From positions 1 through 17,877 of the forward strand of contig DATLUA010000029.1 of NCBI GenBank assembly GCA_035533295.1: a stretch of DNA of 17,877 bases, written 5' to 3'. How positions within the stretch are numbered: the first letter of the stretch is position 1; every line of letters starts with the position of its first letter. The stretch is from JAGWJU01 sp035533295 (GTDB lineage Bacteria > Elusimicrobiota > Elusimicrobia > UBA1565 > UBA9628). The notes under the pieces were generated by a model that was given only the letters and a program-made list of their open reading frames with translations, did no database searches and was not told where the DNA came from. The translations under genes and the position numbers were made by a program. This document shows, piece by piece, positions 7,239 through 13,560 of this stretch.

Positions 7239-8534
7239 ATGTCCAAAATCGCCGCCGTCAAAGCCCGGGAAATCATCGATTCGCGGGGCAATCCGACCAT
7301 CGAGGTTGAGGTCGCCCTGGCCGACGGCTCGACAGGCCGCGCGGCGGTTCCCTCGGGGGCGTCCACGGGCGCGCATGAAGCCGTAGAGCTGCGCGACGGC
7401 GACGCTAAGCGCTACCTGGGCAAAGGGGTCTTGAAGGCCGTCGCCAACGCGCGCGAAAAAATCGGGCCCAAGCTCATCGGGATGGAAGCTTCCGAGCAGA
7501 AGAAAATCGACGGCGTGATGATTGAGTTGGACGGCACGGACTCAAAGAAAGTTTTGGGAGCCAACGCGATTCTGGGCGTGTCCATGGCCTGCGCGCGCGC
7601 CGCGGCGGCTTCGGCCAAGATGCCGCTTTACCGCTATCTGGGCGGCCCCGAGGCCCGCATTCTGCCCTTGACCGGCTTTAACATCTTGAACGGCGGCAAG
7701 CACGCGGACAACCGCGTCGATTTCCAGGAATTCATGATCGCGCCCTGCGGCGCCAAGACTTTTTCGCAGAGCCTGCGCATGGCCTGCGAGGTGTACCACA
7801 CCCTGAAAAAAGTCCTGCACGACAAGGGCCTGGGCACGGCCGTGGGCGACGAGGGGGGCTTCGCGCCGGATCTGCCTTCCAACGAAGCCGCGCTGGAAGT
7901 CATCGCGACGGCCGTGGAGAAGGCGGGCTACCGCCTGGGCGAGGACATCGCCATTTACATGGACCCGGCGGCCAGCGAGTTTTACGAGAACGGGAAATAC
8001 CGCCTCAAAGCCGACGGCAAGACGCTCGACTCGGCCGGCATGGTGGATATCTACGAGTCGCTCGCGAATAAATATCCCATCCTCAGCATCGAGGACGGCT
8101 TGGCCGAGGACGACTGGGAAGGCTGGAAGCTCATGACCAAACGCTTGGGCTCCAAGCTTCAACTCGTGGGCGACGACTTGTTCGTGACCAACCCCAAGCG
8201 CCTCGAGCGCGGCGTCAAGGAAGGCGCGGCCAACGGAATTCTCATCAAGCTCAACCAGATCGGCACGGTCACGGAAACCTTTGAGACCATCGCCTTGGCG
8301 CGCCAATCCGGCTACGCCTGCTTTTTCTCCCACCGTTCGGGCGAGACCGAGGATTCCTTCCTGGCCGACATCACGGTCGCGGCAGGGATGGGGCAGTTGA
8401 AGAGCGGCGCGCCGGCCCGCTCGGAGCGCTTGGCCAAGTACAACCAGCTGGTGCGCATCGAGGAAGAGCTGGGCGCGCGCGCGCAGTTCCCCGGACGCGA
8501 CATCCTGCGTCCGGCCGTGGCGAGTGGACGCTAA
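7239..8534 (+). CDS. eno: Enolase
   Basis: Enolase interconverts 2-phosphoglycerate and phosphoenolpyruvate in glycolysis and gluconeogenesis, with two Mg2+ ions. At 431 residues it matches bacterial enolases (about 430). Visible motifs are the mobile loop SGASTGAHEAVELRD (39-53), NGGKHADN (151-158), the proton-donor GDEGGFAP (E205), and metal ligands in MDP (D242), SIEDGL (E285) and GDDLFVTN (D312). The catalytic base is in LIKLNQIGT (K337), followed by SHRSGETED. AGGAGA sits 6-7 bases before the ATG. The last 11 bases overlap the following MFS gene. Confidence 0.98.
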   Translation: MSKIAAVKAREIIDSRGNPTIEVEVALADGSTGRAAVPSGASTGAHEAVELRDGDAKRYLGKGVLKAVANAREKIGPKLIGMEASEQKKIDGVMIELDGTDSKKVLGANAILGVSMACARAAAASAKMPLYRYLGGPEARILPLTGFNILNGGKHADNRVDFQEFMIAPCGAKTFSQSLRMACEVYHTLKKVLHDKGLGTAVGDEGGFAPDLPSNEAALEVIATAVEKAGYRLGEDIAIYMDPAASEFYENGKYRLKADGKTLDSAGMVDIYESLANKYPILSIEDGLAEDDWEGWKLMTKRLGSKLQLVGDDLFVTNPKRLERGVKEGAANGILIKLNQIGTVTETFETIALARQSGYACFFSHRSGETEDSFLADITVAAGMGQLKSGAPARSERLAKYNQLVRIEEELGARAQFPGRDILRPAVASGR

Positions 8535-9717
8535 GGCTGCTCCCGCCCAGGGCTCCCGTTCCTTCCCCTGGCTCAACGGCTCGGTGCTCGGCATCGGGCT
8601 GGCGAGCCTCTTGGCCGACGCTGGCCATGAGATGGCCACGGCCGCCCTGCCCGCGCTTATGGCTTCCTTGGGCGCGGGCTCGGCCGCGCTGGGACTCATC
8701 GAGGGATTTTCCGACGCCTTGTCCGGCTTCGCCAAGCTTTTTTCGGGCTTCTACTCGGACGGCCTGCGCCGCCGCAAGCCCTTGGCCGTCACCGGCTACG
8801 CGATTACGGCCGCGGCCATGGGCGGCTTGGCCTGGGCGCAAACCGTGGGGCAAGCCTTTTTTTTGCGCTCCACAGGTTGGCTTGGCCGCGGCGCCCGGGG
8901 CCCGGCGCGCAAGGCGATTTTAAGCGAGACGGCCCCGCCCGGCGCCGTGGGGCGCGCCTTCGGCTTCGAGCGGGCCATGGACAACCTGGGCGCCGTGCTG
9001 GGGCCGCTTCTGGCTGTCCTTTTCATCGCGCGCCTGGGCCTGCGTCCGGCGCTGGCCCTCACCTTCGTTCCAGGCATCCTGGCCGCGGCGGTTTTTTTGT
9101 TCTGGGTGAAGGAGCCGCCGCGCGAGCATCCCGTAGCCCGCGGCCTGCCCGAAGGTTGGCGCGCGCTGCCCGCGCGCTTTAAGCGCCTACTGGTCGCGTC
9201 CGCCGCGGCGGGAGCCGGGGATTTTTCCAAGGCCTTGCTCATTCTCTGGGCCGAGGAAGCCTGGCGCGGCCACCTGGGCTTTGCCCGCGCCGCCTTCTTG
9301 GCCATGCTGTTTTACGCCGGATACAACGCGGTCCAAGTTGTTTCCAGCTATGCCTGCGGGCATCTCGCGGACAGGTTTTCCGGGACCAGGATTTTATCCC
9401 TGGGCTACGCGGCCACTATCGTGCCGGCGGCGCTGCTCCTGCTTCCTGGAAGCGCGCCGCTCAAGTTCGCCGCCGCTTTCGGGCTTTTCGGGCTTTGCTC
9501 GGGCGCGTGGGAAACTTTGGAGAGCGCCGCGGCGGCCTGGCTTCTGCCGGAGACTCTGCGCGGGGCCGGCTTCGGGGCCCTGGCCGCGGTCAACGGCGCC
9601 GGGGACTTTGTCTCCAGCGCCGCGGTCGGCCTTCTGTGGGTTGTTTCTCCGGCCGCAGCAATGAGCTACGCGATGGCCAGCGCCGGCGCGGGAGCACTTC
9701 TGGCCGCGCGGATTTAA
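8524..9717 (+). CDS. Major facilitator superfamily transporter
   Basis: The product is a 397-residue, 12-helix permease of the inner membrane. The N-terminal half carries LGIGLASLLADAGHEM, then LGLIEGFSDALSGFAKLFSG and the motif-A-like loop GFYSDGLRRRK (75-85), then LGRGARGPARKAIL and RAFGFERAMDNLGAVLGPLL. These are characteristic of an MFS branch related to drug-efflux and sugar-type permeases whose substrates are mostly unknown. GTG 8524 lies inside the eno 3' end (11-base overlap) with no clear ribosome binding site, suggesting translational coupling. A later in-frame GTG at 8584 would cut into the first helix region. The gene ends 9 bases before the convergent stress-protein gene, with no T-tract terminator between them. 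Confidence 0.85.
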   Translation: MDAKAAPAQGSRSFPWLNGSVLGIGLASLLADAGHEMATAALPALMASLGAGSAALGLIEGFSDALSGFAKLFSGFYSDGLRRRKPLAVTGYAITAAAMGGLAWAQTVGQAFFLRSTGWLGRGARGPARKAILSETAPPGAVGRAFGFERAMDNLGAVLGPLLAVLFIARLGLRPALALTFVPGILAAAVFLFWVKEPPREHPVARGLPEGWRALPARFKRLLVASAAAGAGDFSKALLILWAEEAWRGHLGFARAAFLAMLFYAGYNAVQVVSSYACGHLADRFSGTRILSLGYAATIVPAALLLLPGSAPLKFAAAFGLFGLCSGAWETLESAAAAWLLPETLRGAGFGALAAVNGAGDFVSSAAVGLLWVVSPAAAMSYAMASAGAGALLAARI

Positions 9718-9718
9718 G

Positions 9719-9782
9719 GGCGGCCGCTAATCGGCCCAGGCCGCTTTGCTTGGCTCGGAGGCAGGTTCTTTAAGCGGCCGCC
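9719..9782. repeat. 10-bp inverted repeat at convergent gene ends
   Basis: GGCGGCCGCT (9719-9728) and AGCGGCCGCC (9773-9782) are perfect complements separated by 44 bases. A third GGCCGCT copy lies between them. Most of the structure is inside the 3' end of the stress-protein gene. It could form a stable stem in transcripts from either side and act as a bidirectional stop or mRNA-end stabiliser, but there is no U-run, and GC-rich sequence makes such repeats more likely by chance. Confidence 0.3.
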
Positions 9783-10662
9783 GCGCCGGTTCGAGCGAGG
9801 GGATGGAGAGCACCGGAACGGGCGAGTGGCGGATGACGCGCTCGGCCGTGGTCCCCAGGACGAAGCTCTCCCAGAACGGCTTACGGCGGGCCGACAACAC
9901 GATAAGGTCGTAGCGCTCCCGCTCGACCGCCCGCAAGATGGCATCGGCCACCTGACCCGCCGCGATAATCCGGCCCAGGCCCGCGCAGCGTTCCCTGCCT
10001 AAAAGGCGGCTTAAGTGCTCCTCAACGGGCTTGAAGGACGCCGCCTCTTTGGCGACGTTTTCCGCGACGTAAAGGATGGTGGGCCGCGCGCCCAAGAGCT
10101 CCGCGAGCGCCAGGGCGTAGAGCAGGGATTTGTCGGCGTAGCTGGAGAGCTTCATGGGCGCCAGGACGCGGGCCGGCCAGTCGTCCGCGAGCGCGCGGTG
10201 CACGGTTAGGACCGGGGTGCGCGACACGCGCGCGACCGCCTCCGCGGTGGATCCCAAGAAGAAGCGCTCCAAGCCGCCCCGCCCGCGCGTCCCCATGACC
10301 AGAAGATCGGCATCGCCCGATTCGGCCAAGTCCGCCAGGGCCGACTTGGCGTAGCCGTCTTCCACCCGCAGGCCGGCTTGTGGGTAGTCCTCGGCCAAGG
10401 CGCGCAACCGGGCGCGCAGGCCGTCGTAGTACTGCCGATCTTTGTCTTGTCCTGGAGCAACGTACATGTCTCCCAGCAGACTTTCCGGCGAGGGTTCGTT
10501 GATATTCACCAGGTCAAGCCGCGCGCCGCAGAGCCGTCCGATTTTCTTGGCCGCGGCCAGCGCCGCCGTGGAGGCCTCGGAAAAATCAACGGCCGCTGAG
10601 ATTTTTTTAGGCGGGAAATTCTCAATTGGTTCAGATAAAAACGGCGGCTTTTGCGTGGGCAT
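9727..10662 (-). CDS. Tandem universal stress protein (two UspA domains)
   Basis: The cytosolic protein of 311 residues contains two UspA folds, at about 18-157 and 163-289. The first has the full nucleotide-binding signature, GTRG followed by nine residues and GST (G124, G127, G137-S138), so it probably binds ATP. In the second the matching segment reads SARRKPFWESFVLGTT: the G-x-x-G part is replaced (S257, R260), so it is probably not an ATP binder. ATG 10662 is chosen because GGAGGTG lies 6 bases upstream (10669-10675). A GTG at 10677 would place that ribosome binding site inside the coding region. The C-terminal 25 residues are Pro/Ala/Glu-rich and outside the fold. The gene diverges from the nuo operon and has a palindrome just upstream. 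Usp proteins usually respond to starvation, redox or oxygen stress; the specific role here is unknown. Confidence 0.9.
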   Translation of the reverse strand: MPTQKPPFLSEPIENFPPKKISAAVDFSEASTAALAAAKKIGRLCGARLDLVNINEPSPESLLGDMYVAPGQDKDRQYYDGLRARLRALAEDYPQAGLRVEDGYAKSALADLAESGDADLLVMGTRGRGGLERFFLGSTAEAVARVSRTPVLTVHRALADDWPARVLAPMKLSSYADKSLLYALALAELLGARPTILYVAENVAKEAASFKPVEEHLSRLLGRERCAGLGRIIAAGQVADAILRAVERERYDLIVLSARRKPFWESFVLGTTAERVIRHSPVPVLSIPSLEPARRPLKEPASEPSKAAWAD

Positions 10663-10678
10663 GACCAACACCTCCACA

Positions 10679-10699
10679 AAGTGTTGTTATGCAACACTT
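10679..10699. promoter_or_regulatory. Palindrome upstream of usp: operator or leader hairpin
   Basis: The arms AAGTGTTG (10679-10686) and CAACACTT (10692-10699) are perfectly complementary with the spacer TTATG. The structure starts 3 bases upstream of the usp ribosome binding site. It could be an operator for a dimeric regulator, or an 8-bp hairpin in the usp mRNA leader next to the ribosome binding site. A further CAACAC half-site lies at 10667-10672. The regulator is not identifiable from the sequence. Confidence 0.5.
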
Positions 10700-10829
10700 A
10701 TGCCAGAGGAGACCGCGGCATGGCGAGGACGCCAAATTCGCGGAAACGCGGCAGCGCGTTTTAGAAAGCGAGCTGCGCGCCGAGATTCTGCGCCGGCGCA
10801 TGCTGACAAGTTTGGGGATCGCTTCTTAG
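10689..10829 (+). CDS. Doubtful 46-codon ORF with helical C-terminus
   Basis: ATG 10689 opens a 46-codon frame ending at TAG 10827-10829. Its last 34 residues are protein-like and strongly helical (EDAKFAETRQRVLESELRA, then EILRRRMLTSLGIAS), with alternating charges. Its first 12 residues (Cys/Arg/His-rich) look non-coding. There is no ribosome binding site before the ATG, which lies inside the usp-proximal palindrome. It may be the C-terminal relic of a lost gene or a small protein, or chance. No family is recognised. Confidence 0.22.
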   Translation: MQHLCQRRPRHGEDAKFAETRQRVLESELRAEILRRRMLTSLGIAS

Positions 10830-10849
10830 ATGGGAAGCGGGCCCATCGG

Positions 10850-10864
10850 AGTTTCGCCGAAACT
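10850..10864. promoter_or_regulatory. 15-bp palindrome abutting the nuo -35 box
   Basis: AGTTTCG (10850-10856) and CGAAACT (10858-10864) are perfect arms around one central base. The last base is shared with the -35 hexamer of the nuo promoter. This is the position expected for a repressor site, or for an activator bound next to RNA polymerase, controlling the nuo operon. The binding protein is unknown. Confidence 0.5.
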
Positions 10865-10894
10865 TGACGGACTTGCGGGCGAAAAACATATAAT
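10864..10894 (+). promoter_or_regulatory. nuo operon promoter (sigma70-type), possibly leaderless
   Basis: TTGACG (10864-10869) and a perfect TATAAT (10889-10894) are separated by 19 bases, longer than the ideal 17. Transcription should start about 7 bases after the -10 box, at 10901-10902, which coincides with the A of the nuoJ ATG. No Shine-Dalgarno sequence lies in the bases before that ATG, so the mRNA is likely leaderless or nearly so. Confidence 0.6.
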
Positions 10895-10901
10895 CTTGCG
10901 A

Positions 10902-11390
10902 ATGGTGCACGCGGCAATTCTCCTGGCGGGCGTCGTGGCGGTTGTTTTCGCGGTCCTGATGGCGACGCAAAAATCCCTTTACGCGTGCGCGGTGTGCCTC
11001 TTGGCCGTCCTGCTGCAAACCGCGGCCATCTTCTACTTCCTGGGCGCGCCCTTGGTCGCCTTTTTGCAGGTCATGATTTACGCGGGCGCGGTGATGGTGC
11101 TGGTCGTGGTCACCATCATGGCCGCGCCCGCCGAGAATGCGCGCGCCGTGAACAAGCCCTCGGCCCCGTGGCTGCTGGCCGTGCTGGGCGTCTTGGCGCC
11201 GCTGGGAGAAGCCGCGTGGGCGCTCTCGCGCGGCGAGTTCTCCCAGGGGGTGGGATGGGGCGCCTCCGCCGCGCAGATGCAGGTCGGCGCGGTTTTGTTC
11301 GGTCCCTACGCGGTCGCCACCGAGGCCGTGGGATTCTTGATTTTCCTCTCGGCCTTGGCCGTCATCGATTTAAATCGGAGCCGGCCGTGA
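10902..11390 (+). CDS. nuoJ: NADH-quinone oxidoreductase subunit J
   Basis: NuoJ is a membrane-arm subunit of complex I, near the quinone site and the first half-channel. The 162-residue product has five hydrophobic segments. It carries the conserved third-helix stretch APLVAFLQVMIYAGAVMVLV (residues 49-68), matching the family's V-QV-IYVGAVMVL. The frame is open back to an ATG at 10830, but those 24 residues are not NuoJ-like and lie upstream of the promoter, so ATG 10902 is chosen. GTG 10905 is the only close alternative. It is the first gene of the operon, which is unusual because nuoH and nuoI normally precede it. Its TGA overlaps the nuoK GTG (GTGA, 11387-11390). Confidence 0.93.
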   Translation: MVHAAILLAGVVAVVFAVLMATQKSLYACAVCLLAVLLQTAAIFYFLGAPLVAFLQVMIYAGAVMVLVVVTIMAAPAENARAVNKPSAPWLLAVLGVLAPLGEAAWALSRGEFSQGVGWGASAAQMQVGAVLFGPYAVATEAVGFLIFLSALAVIDLNRSRP

Positions 11391-11683
11391 ACCAAGCGGT
11401 CTGGGCCGCGTGCTTCGTTCTTTTCGCCGCCGGCCTCTCCTTGCTGGTGTTCCGCCGCGAGCTTCTGGCCATGCTGCTGGGCTTGGAGCTCATGGTCAAC
11501 GCCGCCAACATCGGCGTGGTCTACGGCGCGAGCCTGGCGGGCGACGCCTCGGGCCTTTCCGCCGCCCTCCTCATTATAGCGGTCGCCGCGGCCGAGGCGG
11601 TCATCGGTCTTTCCTTAATACTGCGCGTCTATCAATCCGGGCGCTCCCCGGAGTCGGACGCGCTGAAGGAGCTGCACGGGTGA
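11387..11683 (+). CDS. nuoK: NADH-quinone oxidoreductase subunit K
   Basis: NuoK is the small three-helix membrane subunit of complex I and part of a proton path related to MrpC. The 98-residue product is the usual size (about 100). Both functionally important membrane glutamates are present, E34 in LLGLELMVNAAN and E70 in AAAEAVIGLSL. GTG 11387 overlaps the nuoJ stop by four bases, and the nuoK stop overlaps the GTG of nuoL (GTGA at 11680-11683). A longer frame upstream runs through nuoJ and is rejected. Confidence 0.95.
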   Translation: MNQAVWAACFVLFAAGLSLLVFRRELLAMLLGLELMVNAANIGVVYGASLAGDASGLSAALLIIAVAAAEAVIGLSLILRVYQSGRSPESDALKELHG

Positions 11684-13560
11684 CCGCGGTTCTCCCCCTA
11701 TCCGCCATTCTGCTTTTCGCGGCGCCTATTTCCGCCATCCTCATCAGCTTTTTCCTGGTCCGTCCCTTCAAGCCCCGCTGGACGCACTGGCCCATCCTCA
11801 TCTCCTGCGGCGTGGTCGCGGTTTCGGCCGTCCATATCGCGATGCGCGTCTACTCTTCGGGCCCGCTCGATGTCATCGTGGCGCAGTGGATGGTCGCCGG
11901 AAACTGGAGCCTGTCCTTCGGCCTGCGCTTGGACGGCCTGTCCTCCGCCGTGCTGGCCATGGTCGCCGTGGTGGGCGCGCTTATCCACGTCTACGCCGCC
12001 GGCTACATGGAAGAGGACGAGTGCATGCCGCGCTTTTTCCTGTTCTTCCACCTTTTCTACCTGGCCATGATCGGCCTCTTGACCTCCAACAACTACGTCC
12101 AGCTTTATCTCTTCTGGGAAATGGTGGGCATGGCGTCCTATTTCCTCATCGGTTTCTGGTACCACAAGGCCACGGCGCGGCGCGCGGCCATGCAAGCCTT
12201 CTTGGTCAACCGCGTGGGCGATTTCGGCTTCATGCTGGCGGCGCTCTTTCTCCTGGCCGCGTTCCCGCAAAGCGGCACGCGCTTCGCGACGGTGTTTCCC
12301 GCCGTGGGCAAGGCGTCCCCGGCGCTGGTCTGCGCCATCGGCTACCTGCTGTTCTGGGCCGCGACCGCCAAATCCGCGCAGTTTCCGCTCTATTTCTGGC
12401 TGCCGGACGCCATGGAAGGCCCTACGCCCGTCTCCGCTTTGATGCACGCGGCGACCATGGTGACCGCGGGCATCTTCCTTCTGGCGCGCTCCTGGCCGCT
12501 CCTCGCCGGCGTGCCGCACCTGCCGCACTTAATCGCCTGGATCGGCGCGGCCACGGCCTTGGGCGCCGGCATCGTGGCCGCGACCAAGATGGATTTAAAG
12601 CGCATCTTGGCCTACTCGACCGTGAGCCACTTGGGCATCATGGCTTTGGGCGTGGGCCTGGGCGAAATCGGCGCGGGCATTTTCCACCTCATCACGCACG
12701 GATTCTTCAAGGCGGTGCTCTTCTTGTGCGCCGGCAACATCGCGCACGGCCTGGGCAAGCCCACCGCTTCGGTCGATGAGGCCGGGGGACTCATTAAGAA
12801 AATGCCCTTGACCTTCGTGTGCTTCACCGCGGCGGCGCTCTCCTTGGCCGGCATTTGGCCCTTCGCGGGCTTCTACAGCAAGGACGCGGTCCTGGACGCC
12901 GCGCACGCGTTCAGTCCGGGCATGGGCGTGGTGGCCTCGGCCATCGGCTTTATGAGCGCGTTCTACATTTTCCGCATGCTCTTTTTGGTCTTCCTGGGTC
13001 CGCGGCCGCGCCAGACGGGCGGCGAGCACGGCGGCCACCATATTCACGAAGCGGGGTTGTGGATGGGGATTCCCGTGCTCCTTATCTCCGTGGGCGCCGT
13101 GTGTGTCGGTTGGTTTGGCGCCCAGCTGCAATCGCTTTTATCCGCGGGCTGGATGGCCGCGGCGGCGCCCACCGTGCCGCACATGAAGGTGCTTGAGGCG
13201 TGGCCCAGCTTGGCGCTGGCGTTCGCCGGCGCGGCCGCCTCCTACTGGTGGACCACGATTAAGCCCAACTGGGATTGGGACTGGCGCGAAAAATACACCG
13301 CCGTCGCGGCGGTCTTCGCCTCTGATTTCGGCTGGAAGCCGGCCATGGCCGGCGTGGCGCGGGCGGTGGTCGTCCTTTCCAATTGGCTGGGTCTGAGCGT
13401 AGACAAGGACTCCTGGGACCGCTTGATTGAGGCTTCGGCCGAGGGCGCCATCGAGGTCGGCGGCGCGGGCGCTGAACTGGCGACCGGCAGCGTCAACGAC
13501 TACGTCTGGTGGATGGCGGCGGGCGTGGCCGTCCTCCTCTTGGTGGTGATTTTTCGATGA
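11680..13560 (+). CDS. nuoL: NADH-quinone oxidoreductase subunit L
   Basis: NuoL is the distal antiporter-like, proton-pumping subunit of complex I. The 626-residue protein compares with about 610 in E. coli. Key charged residues are visible: E147 in LFWEMVGMASYFLIGFW, D181 in NRVGDFGFML, and K231 in ATAKSAQFPL, followed by YFWLPDAMEGPTPVSALMHA. Further on are TKMDLKRILAYSTVSHLG and HGFFKAVLFLCAGN. The C-terminal 200 residues carry a His-rich loop (GGEHGGHHIHE) and the region forming the lateral helix, ending with a final hydrophobic helix (NDYVWWMAAGVAVLLLVVIF). GTG 11680 overlaps the nuoK stop. The open frame extends upstream through nuoK but has no NuoL similarity there. Its TGA overlaps the nuoM ATG. 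Confidence 0.97.
   Translation: MTAVLPLSAILLFAAPISAILISFFLVRPFKPRWTHWPILISCGVVAVSAVHIAMRVYSSGPLDVIVAQWMVAGNWSLSFGLRLDGLSSAVLAMVAVVGALIHVYAAGYMEEDECMPRFFLFFHLFYLAMIGLLTSNNYVQLYLFWEMVGMASYFLIGFWYHKATARRAAMQAFLVNRVGDFGFMLAALFLLAAFPQSGTRFATVFPAVGKASPALVCAIGYLLFWAATAKSAQFPLYFWLPDAMEGPTPVSALMHAATMVTAGIFLLARSWPLLAGVPHLPHLIAWIGAATALGAGIVAATKMDLKRILAYSTVSHLGIMALGVGLGEIGAGIFHLITHGFFKAVLFLCAGNIAHGLGKPTASVDEAGGLIKKMPLTFVCFTAAALSLAGIWPFAGFYSKDAVLDAAHAFSPGMGVVASAIGFMSAFYIFRMLFLVFLGPRPRQTGGEHGGHHIHEAGLWMGIPVLLISVGAVCVGWFGAQLQSLLSAGWMAAAAPTVPHMKVLEAWPSLALAFAGAAASYWWTTIKPNWDWDWREKYTAVAAVFASDFGWKPAMAGVARAVVVLSNWLGLSVDKDSWDRLIEASAEGAIEVGGAGAELATGSVNDYVWWMAAGVAVLLLVVIFR

Larger units (their letters stand above)
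10663..10901. other. Divergent intergenic region between usp and nuoJ
   Basis: These 239 bases separate the divergent stress-protein and nuoJ genes. From left to right they hold the usp ribosome binding site (10669-10675), an 8-bp-arm palindrome (10679-10699), a 46-codon plus-strand frame of doubtful status (10689-10829), a 7-bp-arm palindrome (10850-10864) and the nuo promoter (10864-10894). No clear usp promoter with both boxes is visible. Confidence 0.6.

Noticed and set aside
7542..8735. 397-codon open frame on the minus strand opposite enolase and the MFS start
   Set aside because: It mirrors the strongly conserved eno coding frame. The product is low-complexity (Arg, Gly, Ala, His) with no recognisable motif; such antisense frames are expected in GC-rich genes.
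10663..10677. GTG 10677 as the usp start
   Set aside because: The GGAGGTG ribosome binding site at 10669-10675 would then be coding, and it is correctly spaced for ATG 10662.
10830..10901. Upstream ATG start for nuoJ at 10830
   Set aside because: The 24 extra residues do not resemble NuoJ, and the promoter boxes would lie inside the coding region.
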